From: CAZHVS01 sp964536015
Lineage (GTDB): Bacteria; Bacteroidota; Ignavibacteria; Ignavibacteriales; Ignavibacteriaceae
Length of the DNA stretch: 64,000 nucleotides
Assembly (NCBI GenBank): GCA_964536015.1
Contig: CAZHVS010000003.1
Span: 190,467 to 254,466 of the forward strand
Direction: 5' to 3'
Part shown: piece by piece, positions 44,101 through 52,950 of the stretch
How the letters are laid out: each line of letters begins with the position of its first letter
How positions within the stretch are numbered: the stretch's first letter is position 1
Made by a program: the position numbers and the translations under genes
Notes under the pieces: generated by a model
Told to the model about the DNA's origin: nothing
What the model saw: only the letters and a program-made list of their open reading frames with translations
Database searches by the model: none

Positions 44101-45639
44101 TTAGTGATTCCACAATTCACGGTCTAAGCTTCTATATTGAATTGCTTCACTTATGTGATGTGATTTAATATTTTCTGATGCCTCTAAATCGGCTATCGTT
44201 CTTGCAACTTTAAGGATTCTATCGTAAGCTCTTGCTGATAATCCTAATCTTGTCATTGCCATCTTTAATAAATCAGCAGATGCCTGATCAAGTACACAAT
44301 AATGTCTTACTTCTTTAGAACCCATATCGGCATTAGTATAAATTCTTGCGGATGAGCCAAATCTTTTTAACTGAATCTCACGCGCTTTAACAACTCTTGC
44401 TCTTATATCTATTGAAGACTCACCTTTTTGATTGGAAGATAATTCCTTATACTTAACTGCAGGAACCTCTATATGAATATCAATCCTATCAAGCAAAGGT
44501 CCTGATATTCTTGTCATGTATTTTTGAATTTGCTGTTGTGTGCAAGTACATTGTTTTGTTGTATCAGTAAAAAAACCGCAAGGACAAGGATTCATTGCAG
44601 CTGCTAACATAAAATTAGCAGGAAATTCTAACGACATTTTTGAACGACTTACAGTAACACGATTATCTTCTAATGGCTGACGTAGAACTTCTAAAACATT
44701 TTTTTTGAATTCTGGTAATTCGTCCAGAAACAAAACACCATGATGAGCAAATGATACTTCACCAGGTCGTGGAAATGATCCGCCACCAATTAAAGCTGCA
44801 TCGGATGTTGTATGATGAGGGCTTCTAAATGGTCTTTCTGTTAAAAGAGGTTGATTTTTTTGTAATACTCCTGCAACTGAATGAATCTTGGTTGTTTCTA
44901 ATGCTTGTTCAAAAGTTAAGGGAGGAAGAATTGTTGGTAATCGTTTTGCAAGCATTGTTTTTCCTGAACCCGGAGGACCAATCATTATAATATTATGAGC
45001 ACCTGCAGCAGCAACTTCTAAAGCACGTTTAACATTTTCCTGTCCTTTTACATCTGCAAAATCGAGACTGTATTTATTAACTTGCGCAAAAAGATCATTA
45101 ATATCAGTTCGAATAGGAATGAAGGAATCAGGATCCTGTAAAAAATTTATAACTTCTTCAAGATTATTTAAACCATAAACATCAATTCCATCCACTATTG
45201 ATGCTTCATCTGCAGATTCTTTGGGAAGTATTAATTTTTTAATTCCCTTCTGTTTTGCATTAACAGCAATTGGCAATCCGCCTTTAATATGTCTTAATGA
45301 ACCATCCAGTGATAATTCACCAAGAGTCATCACTTCATTAAGAAAATCTGAATTTATTAATTCAGCAGAAGTTAAAATTCCAATTGCAATTGGTAAATCA
45401 AAAGCACTTCCTTCTTTTTTTATATCTGCCGGAGCTAAATTGATTGTAATTTTTTTTGCGGGAAATTCTATTCCACTGTTTTTAACTGCTGCAACAACTC
45501 TTTCTCTGGATTCTTTTACTGCGTTATCGGGCAATCCTACAATAACAAAACCGGGAAGATTTTTTTCACAATGAGTTTCTACCTCAACAATATATGCGTC
45601 AATACCATAAGTAGCACTTGAAATTATTTTAGATAACAT
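44101..45639 (-). CDS. comM: ComM/YifB-like AAA+ ATPase (Mg-chelatase fold)
   Basis: Family member ComM is a helicase that drives branch migration of incoming DNA during natural transformation. Residues 1-165 form the N-terminal Lon-protease-like fold (VEVETHCEKNLPGFVIVGLPDNAVKESRERV). The AAA+ core has Walker A MIGPPGSGKTML near 215 and Walker B FLDELPEF. The C-terminal magnesium-chelatase domain contains RLGLSARAYDRILKVARTIADL. A four-cysteine cluster typical of the family is visible (CPCGFFTDTTKQCTC). The 512 residues are full length. It follows nuoI by 19 bases in the same direction, which is an unusual partner. Confidence 0.93.
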   Translation of the reverse strand: MLSKIISSATYGIDAYIVEVETHCEKNLPGFVIVGLPDNAVKESRERVVAAVKNSGIEFPAKKITINLAPADIKKEGSAFDLPIAIGILTSAELINSDFLNEVMTLGELSLDGSLRHIKGGLPIAVNAKQKGIKKLILPKESADEASIVDGIDVYGLNNLEEVINFLQDPDSFIPIRTDINDLFAQVNKYSLDFADVKGQENVKRALEVAAAGAHNIIMIGPPGSGKTMLAKRLPTILPPLTFEQALETTKIHSVAGVLQKNQPLLTERPFRSPHHTTSDAALIGGGSFPRPGEVSFAHHGVLFLDELPEFKKNVLEVLRQPLEDNRVTVSRSKMSLEFPANFMLAAAMNPCPCGFFTDTTKQCTCTQQQIQKYMTRISGPLLDRIDIHIEVPAVKYKELSSNQKGESSIDIRARVVKAREIQLKRFGSSARIYTNADMGSKEVRHYCVLDQASADLLKMAMTRLGLSARAYDRILKVARTIADLEASENIKSHHISEAIQYRSLDRELWNH

Positions 45640-45658
45640 AGAGCAACCAATAAAAAAA

Positions 45659-46153
45659 TTATTTATAGTCTCTTAAAAATTTTATCCTATCCTGAAGTTT
45701 ATTGACCGGAATTAAAAGTTTATCTTTTCCATAAATTGCATCTTCCCTATCAGTAAATACAAGTTCATAATCTTTACTCATAACAATTGCTTCTTCAGGA
45801 CACACTTCTTCACAAAAACCACAGAAAATACATCTGAGCATATTTATCTCAAACTTTTCAGGAAATCTTTCTTTTTCTCTTTCTGTTTCATTAGCCTGAA
45901 CTTCAATTGCAAGTGCGGGACATACTCTTGAACATAGACCACACGCGACACATCTTTCCTGTCCGTTTTCTTCTAATACCAAAACAGGTCTTCCGCGGTA
46001 AGAAGAAGGTGGTTCGAATTTAACTTCGGGATATTCCATTGTAAACTTAGGCTTGAACATAGTTTTAAGTGTAAGCATAAGTCCTTTAGCAATTTCGGGA
46101 ATATATGCTTTTTGAAAAACAGAAAGATCTTTTAGTCTTTTTTTGTTTGCCAT
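45659..46153 (-). CDS. nuoI: NADH-quinone oxidoreductase subunit I
   Basis: Carries two 4Fe-4S clusters (N6a and N6b) that pass electrons toward quinone in complex I. The two motifs are CVACGLCSRVCPALAI and CIFCGFCEEVCPEEAI. Length is 164 residues. It follows nuoH as in standard nuo operons, but the next gene is comM, so nuoJ-N are not here. Confidence 0.96.
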   Translation of the reverse strand: MANKKRLKDLSVFQKAYIPEIAKGLMLTLKTMFKPKFTMEYPEVKFEPPSSYRGRPVLVLEENGQERCVACGLCSRVCPALAIEVQANETEREKERFPEKFEINMLRCIFCGFCEEVCPEEAIVMSKDYELVFTDREDAIYGKDKLLIPVNKLQDRIKFLRDYK

Positions 46154-46162
46154 TATAAAATC

Positions 46163-47191
46163 CTATTTAATCCACATTACTAGCAAAGCAGCCCAGAGTA
46201 AATTAACAATTGCAAGCGGAAACATTACTTTCCAGCCAATGTTCATTAGTTGATCATAACGAAATCTTGGAATACTCCAGCGAACCCAGATGAAGAAAAA
46301 TAAAACAGCACCAATTTTTACGAAGAAGGATGAAATCTGAATAAGCACATTCATAGTTTTTGTCAAACCGAAAGATTCAACATATGGAAACTGCCAGCCG
46401 CCAAGATATAAGGTTACAATCAATGCACTCGCAATAATCATATTAGCATATTCAGCCAGAAAAAAAGCAGCAAATTTCATACTGCTGTATTCTGTATGAT
46501 AACCACCTACAAGTTCTGGTTCAGCTTCAGGTAAATCAAATGGAAGTCTGTTCGTTTCTGCGAAAGCAGATACAATAAAAGTAATAAAACCAATCGGTTG
46601 AAGCACTGCATTCCACATCCATCCACTTTGAGCAGTAACAATTTCCATTGGACGAAGTGACTCTGAAAATAAAAGAACACCGGCAATTGAAAATCCCATA
46701 GAAATTTCATAAGATATCATTTGTGCAGAAGAACGAACTCCACCCAATAAAGAATATTTACTCCCTGATGACCAGCCGGAAAAAGTAATTGCATAAACTC
46801 CAAGCGATGTTAAAGCAAGACAATAAAGAATTCCAATGTTAACATCAGCAACAACGAGCGAGATGTCATATCCAAAAATATTTATTGATGGCCCTGCCGG
46901 TATAACTGCAAAAGTACTGAACGCAACAAACAAGGCAATTACAGGAGCAAGAGCATGAATAGGTTTGTTCGCAGCAAATGGAACAATATCTTCTTTGAAT
47001 AGTAATTTTAACACATCTGCAAAAGGTTGAAATAAACCTGCTGGTCCAACTCTGTTTGGTCCCAGCCTGTTTTGAGTCCATGCACTAATTTTTCTTTCAA
47101 AGTAAACGAGGTATGAAACAGTAAATAATATTATAGAAGCAATAATGCCAATTTTTACTAAGCTTATTATAACAATTTCCATAATACTCAT
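46163..47191 (-). CDS. nuoH: NADH-quinone oxidoreductase subunit H
   Basis: Eight-helix membrane subunit that forms the quinone chamber with NuoB/D. It shows YFERKISAWTQNRLGPNRVGPAGLFQPFADVLKLLFKED and the later AETNRLPFDLPEAEPELVGGYHTEYS loop. It ends in WVRWSIPRFRYDQLM. Length is 342 residues. The start is three bases from the nuoG stop, so translation is coupled. Confidence 0.97.
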   Translation of the reverse strand: MSIMEIVIISLVKIGIIASIILFTVSYLVYFERKISAWTQNRLGPNRVGPAGLFQPFADVLKLLFKEDIVPFAANKPIHALAPVIALFVAFSTFAVIPAGPSINIFGYDISLVVADVNIGILYCLALTSLGVYAITFSGWSSGSKYSLLGGVRSSAQMISYEISMGFSIAGVLLFSESLRPMEIVTAQSGWMWNAVLQPIGFITFIVSAFAETNRLPFDLPEAEPELVGGYHTEYSSMKFAAFFLAEYANMIIASALIVTLYLGGWQFPYVESFGLTKTMNVLIQISSFFVKIGAVLFFFIWVRWSIPRFRYDQLMNIGWKVMFPLAIVNLLWAALLVMWIK

Positions 47192-47193
47192 AA

Positions 47194-48876
47194 TTAACTC
47201 TTTACTTTTTTATGATGCGTAGAAATAGAAAGTTGAACACCTTTTTCACCAATTAAATCATAATCTATACTCTTAAGTTCAGGGATTGATTTAGCCATCT
47301 CATTAAAAATTTCTTCAGCAAGATTGTACTTAAATTTTACTCCAAATGAATTTGCCAGACCAGATAAAATTTTCCATGATGGTCGAGAATCAATTCGCTT
47401 AATTTTTCCCCAACGGTCGAATTCTGTTCCAAATTTATCGAGCCGGCTTTGTGATAAACCATCAAGACTCCTATCCATTTCCAAAGTTGTAACAGCCGGA
47501 CGAATTCGCTGTATCCTTCCATGAGTATTTATAAATGTTCCATTCTTTTCGGCATAAGTGGAAGAAGGTAATACAACTTCAGCAATTGATGTTGTTTTAT
47601 TAAAACTATGTGAATGTACTATTAACAAATCAAGTTTAGAAAGAACTTTTTCCAGTTCTTCATTTATTACTAAATCTTCTTCAATAACATACAGAATTTT
47701 TATTTTGCCATCACTAATTAATTTAATAATCTTATCAAAAGTACTTCCATCTTTCTGTATATTTTCCAAAGCTAAATAAGCACCAAATAAATTAGGTGAT
47801 TTATCCTCTGTAATAAGCAGTTCATCTGATGAACCTAGCACTATATGTTTAGGAAGATCAATATACTTTGATTTCATTATTGTTTTTGCAAACTTCGAAA
47901 GCACGTAATTGTCTTCACAAGTAGCAAATGAAGAACCAATAAATGCGATCTCATCTTTATTAATACTTTTAAGTTCTGATAAAATGAAAGCAAAAGCCTC
48001 ATCCCAACCAACTTTTACAAGGCTGCCATTTCTTCTGAGGTGTGGACCGTTTACACGATTTCCATCGTGTACAAATTTAAAAGTCTCTAACCGTCCAAAA
48101 TCACACATCCAATAACTATTCACATTCTCATTATATCTTGGAGTCAATCTTAAAATTTCATTTTGTCTTACCCACATATCAATATTGCAGCCGCGGGAAC
48201 AACCAGTACAAATTGTTTTTGTAGAAGACATATCCCAGACTCTTGACTTGAATCTGAAATCTCGATTCGTTAATGCTCCAACAGGACAAATATCTGTAAC
48301 ATTAAGCGAATAAGGATTGTCAAGTTGTTTACCCGGTGCAGTTACAATAGTTACACGGTCACCACGTTGAACAAAAGTTAATTCTGAAGATTTTGAAATT
48401 TCATTACAAAAACGAATGCATCTTGAACACGAAATACACCTCTCAGCATCGAACATTACGTGTGGACCAAGAGGAACTCTTTTATCTTTAATATTTTTTT
48501 CTTCGATAAAACGACTTTCACCTTTACTATGCTGATATGCATAATCTTGTAATTTGCATTCTCCCGCTTCATCACAAATAGGACAATCGAGAGGATGATT
48601 AATCAGGAAAAATTCCATTACTGCATTACGTGCATCAATAGATTTTTGAGAAAGTGAATTTACAACCATCCCTTCAGCAACAAGAGTGGAACAAGCAATT
48701 ACAAGTTTGGGCATATTTTCAACTTCAACAAGACACATACGACAATTTCCCGAGACAGAGAGTGATGGATGCCAGCAAAAATGAGGTATATCTATTCCAT
48801 TATCACTTGCGGCTTCAATAATTGTCTGCCCTTGTCTGAACTCTATATCTTTTCCATCTAAAATAAATTTCGGCAT
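47194..48876 (-). CDS. nuoG: NADH-quinone oxidoreductase subunit G (short form)
   Basis: Iron-sulfur subunit of the peripheral arm of complex I. A 2Fe-2S ferredoxin domain comes first (CWHPSLSVSGNCRMC). The His-Cys cluster (HPLDCPICDEAGECKLQDYAY) and a two-cluster region (CISCSRCIRFC, DICPVGALT) follow. The next motif, CTGCSRGCNIDMW, opens the molybdopterin-oxidoreductase-like domain. At 560 residues that last domain is shortened relative to the roughly 900 residues of E. coli. The gene starts 14 bases after the M16 peptidase stop. Confidence 0.93.
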   Translation of the reverse strand: MPKFILDGKDIEFRQGQTIIEAASDNGIDIPHFCWHPSLSVSGNCRMCLVEVENMPKLVIACSTLVAEGMVVNSLSQKSIDARNAVMEFFLINHPLDCPICDEAGECKLQDYAYQHSKGESRFIEEKNIKDKRVPLGPHVMFDAERCISCSRCIRFCNEISKSSELTFVQRGDRVTIVTAPGKQLDNPYSLNVTDICPVGALTNRDFRFKSRVWDMSSTKTICTGCSRGCNIDMWVRQNEILRLTPRYNENVNSYWMCDFGRLETFKFVHDGNRVNGPHLRRNGSLVKVGWDEAFAFILSELKSINKDEIAFIGSSFATCEDNYVLSKFAKTIMKSKYIDLPKHIVLGSSDELLITEDKSPNLFGAYLALENIQKDGSTFDKIIKLISDGKIKILYVIEEDLVINEELEKVLSKLDLLIVHSHSFNKTTSIAEVVLPSSTYAEKNGTFINTHGRIQRIRPAVTTLEMDRSLDGLSQSRLDKFGTEFDRWGKIKRIDSRPSWKILSGLANSFGVKFKYNLAEEIFNEMAKSIPELKSIDYDLIGEKGVQLSISTHHKKVKS

Positions 48877-48890
48877 ATTCGTCTTTCTGT

Positions 48891-50144
48891 TTAAGCTGCT
48901 GTCTTTTTTCTGTTACTTTTAGTTGTTAAATAAACCTGCGTTAAAAACTTTTCATCAAATACTTCGTTCGAAAGTTCCTGTATGTCATTTATTGTTATTG
49001 CATTTATCTTTTTTAAAATCTCTTCAACAGGAATGAAACGATTATAATACATCATCGAATTTGCAATTCTTATCATCCTGTTTGTAGTACTTTCAAGACT
49101 TAAAAGCATACTACCTTTTAAATATTCTTTAACCCGATTTAGTTCCTTTGCCGATATTTTTTTTTGCTTCAGTTTTTTCATTTCATTATAAACAATGTCT
49201 ACTACTTTTTTAACCTGATTTTCATTAGTAGAAAAATAAACACCAAAAGATGAAACATCAAAATAAGAATTCAAGAAGGAGTGTATCTGATATGTGATTC
49301 CTCTTTTTTCTCTTACTGCCTGAAACAACCTGGAACTGCTTCCATCACCAAGCAAAGTAGAAAGAAGATTTAACAATAAACGTCTTTCATTATTATAACC
49401 GTACGAACTTCTTCCGATTATACAATGAACCTGTTGAAAGTCCTTTTCAAATTTGTGCAAAGTGCCGGATTCAAAATCAGGAATATTTCTCCTTACTTCA
49501 TTTGCGGGAAAATTCTTCTTCAGATATTTTTTTGCAAGATTAACTAAATCTTTATGCCTAACATTACCTGAACAAACAATTAAAAGATTTGATGAATAAT
49601 TGCTTTCAAAATAATTTTGAACATTATGCGAATTGAAACTATATATGGTCTTTTCTGTACCAATTACAGGAAGAGAAAGTGGATTTTTTTTAAATATTAT
49701 CTCCTCAAATTTATCGAAGATTAATTCATCAGGGCTGTCATCAATATCATTAAGCTCATCAATAACAACTCCGATTTCCTTTTTTATATCTTTTTCCCTG
49801 AATACAGGATTTTGAATCATATCTGATATTACATCAAAAGTTTTTGCAAGATTTTCAGATAAGCCTCTGCCGTAAAAACAAGTTTGTTCTTTAGATGTGA
49901 ATGCATTCAAATATCCTCCTGTCGATTCAATTTCATCTGAAATCATTTTAGCAGTTCTCTTTTTTGTCCCTTTAAAAACCATGTGTTCAATGAAATGAGA
50001 AATTCCATTGTTCTCATAGTCTTCATCGCGTGCACCATTACTGAACCAAAATCCAAGAGAAAAAGAATTTACAAAAGGAAGATTTTCCGAAATTACCCGA
50101 ACCCCACCCAGAAGTTCTGTTATATTAATATTATCAGTTTTCAA
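48891..50144 (-). CDS. M16 family zinc peptidase (processing-peptidase like)
   Basis: A 417-residue pitrilysin-family metallopeptidase. The inverted zinc motif HFIEHMVFKGTKKR (HxxEH) lies near residue 49, and the third ligand is a glutamate in the EIGVVIDELNDIDDSPDE helix. The C-terminal half (GDGSSSRLFQAVREKRGITY) carries the R/Y substrate-positioning motif. Single-chain members of about 420 residues resemble the mitochondrial processing peptidase beta subunit and B. subtilis MlpA/YmxG. No signal peptide was seen. It heads the nuoGHI-comM transcript. Confidence 0.92.
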   Translation of the reverse strand: MKTDNINITELLGGVRVISENLPFVNSFSLGFWFSNGARDEDYENNGISHFIEHMVFKGTKKRTAKMISDEIESTGGYLNAFTSKEQTCFYGRGLSENLAKTFDVISDMIQNPVFREKDIKKEIGVVIDELNDIDDSPDELIFDKFEEIIFKKNPLSLPVIGTEKTIYSFNSHNVQNYFESNYSSNLLIVCSGNVRHKDLVNLAKKYLKKNFPANEVRRNIPDFESGTLHKFEKDFQQVHCIIGRSSYGYNNERRLLLNLLSTLLGDGSSSRLFQAVREKRGITYQIHSFLNSYFDVSSFGVYFSTNENQVKKVVDIVYNEMKKLKQKKISAKELNRVKEYLKGSMLLSLESTTNRMIRIANSMMYYNRFIPVEEILKKINAITINDIQELSNEVFDEKFLTQVYLTTKSNRKKTAA

Positions 50145-50171
50145 TCAGTTTTATCGCACTTATTTGAGGTG

Positions 50172-50202
50172 CAAATATAGATAATCCCTATAATGCAAAC
50201 AA
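50172..50202 (-). promoter_or_regulatory. Promoter of the M16 peptidase-nuoGHI-comM unit
   Basis: On the minus strand TTG (50202-50200) and TATATTTG (50179-50172) are separated by 20 bases, a full match to the Bacteroidota pattern. The predicted start is near 50165, about 20 bases before the ATG. Confidence 0.6.
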
Positions 50203-50239
50203 GATAGTAGTTTGATGATTAACTTCGATTTATTGATTG

Positions 50240-50268
50240 AAAACAAATAAAAAATTAAATTAAAAATT
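50240..50268 (-). terminator. Possible weak AT-only terminator after xdhC
   Basis: On the minus strand TTAAATT and AATTTAA can pair around TTT and are followed by six Ts, overlapping the xdhC stop. The stem is entirely A-T, so it is weak and could be chance in AT-rich DNA. Confidence 0.3.
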
Positions 50269-51069
50269 TAAAATATCTTCCTTCTCGTACCTTGTCATTT
50301 GTATTTGCGCTGCAATTGTAAGAGCAATTTCCGAAGCAGAGTCACCTCCAAGATTTAATCCGATTGGAGTATGAAGATTAGAAAGATTTACATCAACAAG
50401 TTCTTTTATCAATTTGGATTTCATTCCCGCAGCTTTCGATTTTGACGCTATAATGCCAATGTATTTTAATCTTAATTTTCTTTGATAAAGTATTTTAGCA
50501 ACATCATAATCATAAATATGCTGCTGTGTTAAAATTACAATAAAACTATTTTCAGATGGATTAAAGTTTTTAGCATATTCTAAATAATCAGAAAAAATAT
50601 TTTCTGCTGCATCAGGATTTTTTTCCTTTGAAGCAAGAGCTTCTCTGTTATCAATCAATACCGTATGAAAACCAAGTGGTTTTAAATAATAAAGCAATGC
50701 ATTCCCTACGTGTCCGCCGCCAAAAACATAGACAATTGGAAGTTCGCCAATACATTCGTAGTAAATCCATATTTTACCTTCACAACTCATTTGTACAACT
50801 GAGTCGTTTGTACTTTCTTCATTAGCTCTATCAGTAAGAATATATTCTGCAAGACCATTATTATTTTTTTGCAGTCTTTCAATTGCTTCTTCTTTCACCC
50901 GCATTTCAATAGCTCCTCCACCAACAGTACCGGTTGTCTTTAAATCTTTTTCAATAATCATTTTAAATCCAACTTTACCCGGAGTTGATCCAGCGGCTTT
51001 TACAACAGTAGCTATGACAAAAGATTTGTTACTTTTTTTAAGTTCAATAGTTTTTTCAAAAATATCCAT
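50260..51069 (-). CDS. xdhC: XdhC/CoxF-family molybdenum cofactor maturation protein
   Basis: Members bind molybdenum cofactor, promote its sulfuration and insert it into xanthine-dehydrogenase-type hydroxylases. The N-terminal XdhC domain holds VIATVVKAAGSTPGKVGFKM and TVGGGAIE, with the conserved Cys in VQMSCEGKIWIY. The C-terminal Rossmann-like domain holds VYVFGGGHVGNALLYYL and IGIIASKSKA. Length is 269 residues. It follows the mocA-like gene by five bases. No hydroxylase structural gene is in this window, so its client enzyme must be elsewhere. Confidence 0.9.
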   Translation of the reverse strand: MDIFEKTIELKKSNKSFVIATVVKAAGSTPGKVGFKMIIEKDLKTTGTVGGGAIEMRVKEEAIERLQKNNNGLAEYILTDRANEESTNDSVVQMSCEGKIWIYYECIGELPIVYVFGGGHVGNALLYYLKPLGFHTVLIDNREALASKEKNPDAAENIFSDYLEYAKNFNPSENSFIVILTQQHIYDYDVAKILYQRKLRLKYIGIIASKSKAAGMKSKLIKELVDVNLSNLHTPIGLNLGGDSASEIALTIAAQIQMTRYEKEDILNF

Positions 51070-51074
51070 ATTTA

Positions 51075-51665
51075 CTAATCCTTTTCTTTTAAAAGTAAAT
51101 AATCATCTTTTGTATCAATGTCAAAAAGAATGTTTTCGTTTGTACAATTATAAAATTTTTTTTTAAAATTTAAACTGATTGCCTTTAGAGAAGAATGAGC
51201 ATCTGACGAAAGTATTACATCATAGATTTTTTTGTTTAACAAAATCGGATGCCCTTTTAGATTTTTATACAATGGTTGAATCCAGTCAAATTCATTATCA
51301 ATATGATTTATTAATTCAATATAAAAATTTTTTAACAACCCCGGTTGATCGACAAAATGATACAAAACCCAATCATATTCTGAAACTTCTTTTATTCCCT
51401 TTTGCAATGAACTGAACATCCCAAGATTATAATTTTCATTGAAGACAAATTTTATTTTTTCATTCCCTGATTGAAATGCTTTAGCGAAAGCTGCTTCAAT
51501 TTCTAAATTTTTATATCCTGTAACTACAATAACTTCCTCACAGCGATCAATAAGCTTTTCAGCAATATGAACAATAATTGGTTTGTCTTTATATTTTAAC
51601 AGTGGTTTGAAAGCATTCATTCTGCCAGACAAACCTGCCGCAAGTAATAAGCCGGCAACTTTCAT
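51075..51665 (-). CDS. mocA: MocA/MobA-like nucleotidyltransferase (molybdenum cofactor cytidylyltransferase)
   Basis: Predicted to attach a nucleotide (CMP in MocA) to molybdopterin. It has the nucleotide-binding signature GLLLAAGLSGRMNAFKPLL at the N-terminus. Further on is the metal-site region YHFVDQPGLL and the segment GHPILLNKKIYD. Length is 196 residues. Its ATG overlaps the stop of the upstream PLP-enzyme gene (ATGA), and xdhC follows directly. The pairing with xdhC favours the MocA assignment over other sugar nucleotidyltransferases. It resembles E. coli YgfJ, which lies in the related cluster there. Confidence 0.85.
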   Translation of the reverse strand: MKVAGLLLAAGLSGRMNAFKPLLKYKDKPIIVHIAEKLIDRCEEVIVVTGYKNLEIEAAFAKAFQSGNEKIKFVFNENYNLGMFSSLQKGIKEVSEYDWVLYHFVDQPGLLKNFYIELINHIDNEFDWIQPLYKNLKGHPILLNKKIYDVILSSDAHSSLKAISLNFKKKFYNCTNENILFDIDTKDDYLLLKEKD

Positions 51666-52870
51666 AACATCTTCATTTTACCAAGAATATATTCTATGTC
51701 AGGAATATAGCTTTCAGGAAAATCAATCATTTTGGTTGCAGATTCGATATCTTTTAATCCGTGACCCGTAAGCATACAAACAATTACGTCATTTTTTGAA
51801 ATGGAGTTTTTAGCTTTTACAAAACCCGCAAACGAAGCTGATGAAGAAGGTTCGCAAAATATTCCTGAACTTGAAGATAAATATTTTTGTGCCTTTAAAA
51901 TCTCTTCATCACTGACCAGTATAACATCTCCATTTACATCTTTCAAATCATTAACAGCACAATAACCATTTCTTGCTGCATCAACAGATATTGAATCCGC
52001 TATCGTACTGGCTTTGTAGTTCAGATCAAATTTATTAAAATGAAAAGCATCATAAATAAATCTGCTACCTTCTGACTGCACGGCAATTATCTTAGGTATT
52101 TTTTCTATTAGTCCAATAAATTTTAAGTCGTTGAAACCTTTGATGATGCCGCTTAAACATACTCCATCACCAACAGGAACAAAAACATAATCAATATTTC
52201 TTTTTAGTTGTGCTGTTAATTCAAATGATGCAGTTTTCTTTCCTTCAATTGTCATTGGATTGTAAGCTGTATTACGATTTAACATCCCAGTATTTTTAGA
52301 AAATTTTAACGACAGGTCAAAAGCTTTATCGTAATTACCGGTAATAGGTACAAGTGTTGCACCATATTGTAAACATTGAACGAGTTTAGCTTTAGGTGCA
52401 GTTGAAGGCATAAAGATAAATGTTTTTTGTCCAGCCGCCGCTGCAATGCCTGACATTGAAGAAGCTGCATTGCCTGTTGATGCTAACACGATTTCATTTA
52501 ATTCATATTTCTTTGCAAATGCAGAAACAAGAAATGAAGCCCTGTCTTTGTATGAACCTGTCGGATTTGTTCCATCAAATTTAAGGTACAAATTACTGAA
52601 GTCTAATTCTTTTTCAACATTAGAAGACTTTATTAAAGGTGTATTGCCGACAGGTAATTGAGGAAAGAATTCTTTTTCAACTGGGAGATAATCATAAATA
52701 TCAAATTCATCAAAGTTCTTTTTTGAATTTTTGAATTTTTCCGGTAGCTGTACTTTAAGAATTCCTCTTAATGGTTTGCCTTCTATGTCATCTTCTCTGC
52801 ATTGCGGACAAAGCATTAACTCTTTAGTAATATTATAATACGATTTACAGGATGAACAAAAATATTTCAA
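51662..52870 (-). CDS. Zn-ribbon threonine-synthase-like PLP enzyme (possible YgeX-equivalent), TTG start
   Basis: A 402-residue fold type II PLP enzyme. The N-terminus has a zinc ribbon (Cys5, Cys8, Cys21, Cys24). The PLP lysine is probably Lys108 in NPTGSYKDRAS. The asparagine segment STGNAASSMSGIAAAAG and a phosphate-binding region follow (VPVGDGVCLSGIIKGF). It is annotated as threonine-synthase-like by family, but real threonine synthase would normally sit with thrA/thrB. Here it lies between a YgeW-like carbamoyltransferase and mocA-xdhC, where E. coli has the diaminopropionate ammonia-lyase YgeX. A beta-elimination or replacement on a diamino acid is therefore a reasonable inference. 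The start is TTG with GGAG upstream, because a stop codon immediately precedes it. Confidence 0.8.
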   Translation of the reverse strand: MKYFCSSCKSYYNITKELMLCPQCREDDIEGKPLRGILKVQLPEKFKNSKKNFDEFDIYDYLPVEKEFFPQLPVGNTPLIKSSNVEKELDFSNLYLKFDGTNPTGSYKDRASFLVSAFAKKYELNEIVLASTGNAASSMSGIAAAAGQKTFIFMPSTAPKAKLVQCLQYGATLVPITGNYDKAFDLSLKFSKNTGMLNRNTAYNPMTIEGKKTASFELTAQLKRNIDYVFVPVGDGVCLSGIIKGFNDLKFIGLIEKIPKIIAVQSEGSRFIYDAFHFNKFDLNYKASTIADSISVDAARNGYCAVNDLKDVNGDVILVSDEEILKAQKYLSSSSGIFCEPSSSASFAGFVKAKNSISKNDVIVCMLTGHGLKDIESATKMIDFPESYIPDIEYILGKMKML

Positions 52871-52950
52871 TCATATCTCCATTGTATTAATCACCATTCA
52901 GGTTTTTTTATTATTATCTATTTTAGATATCATTTTTACCTGATTAATAA

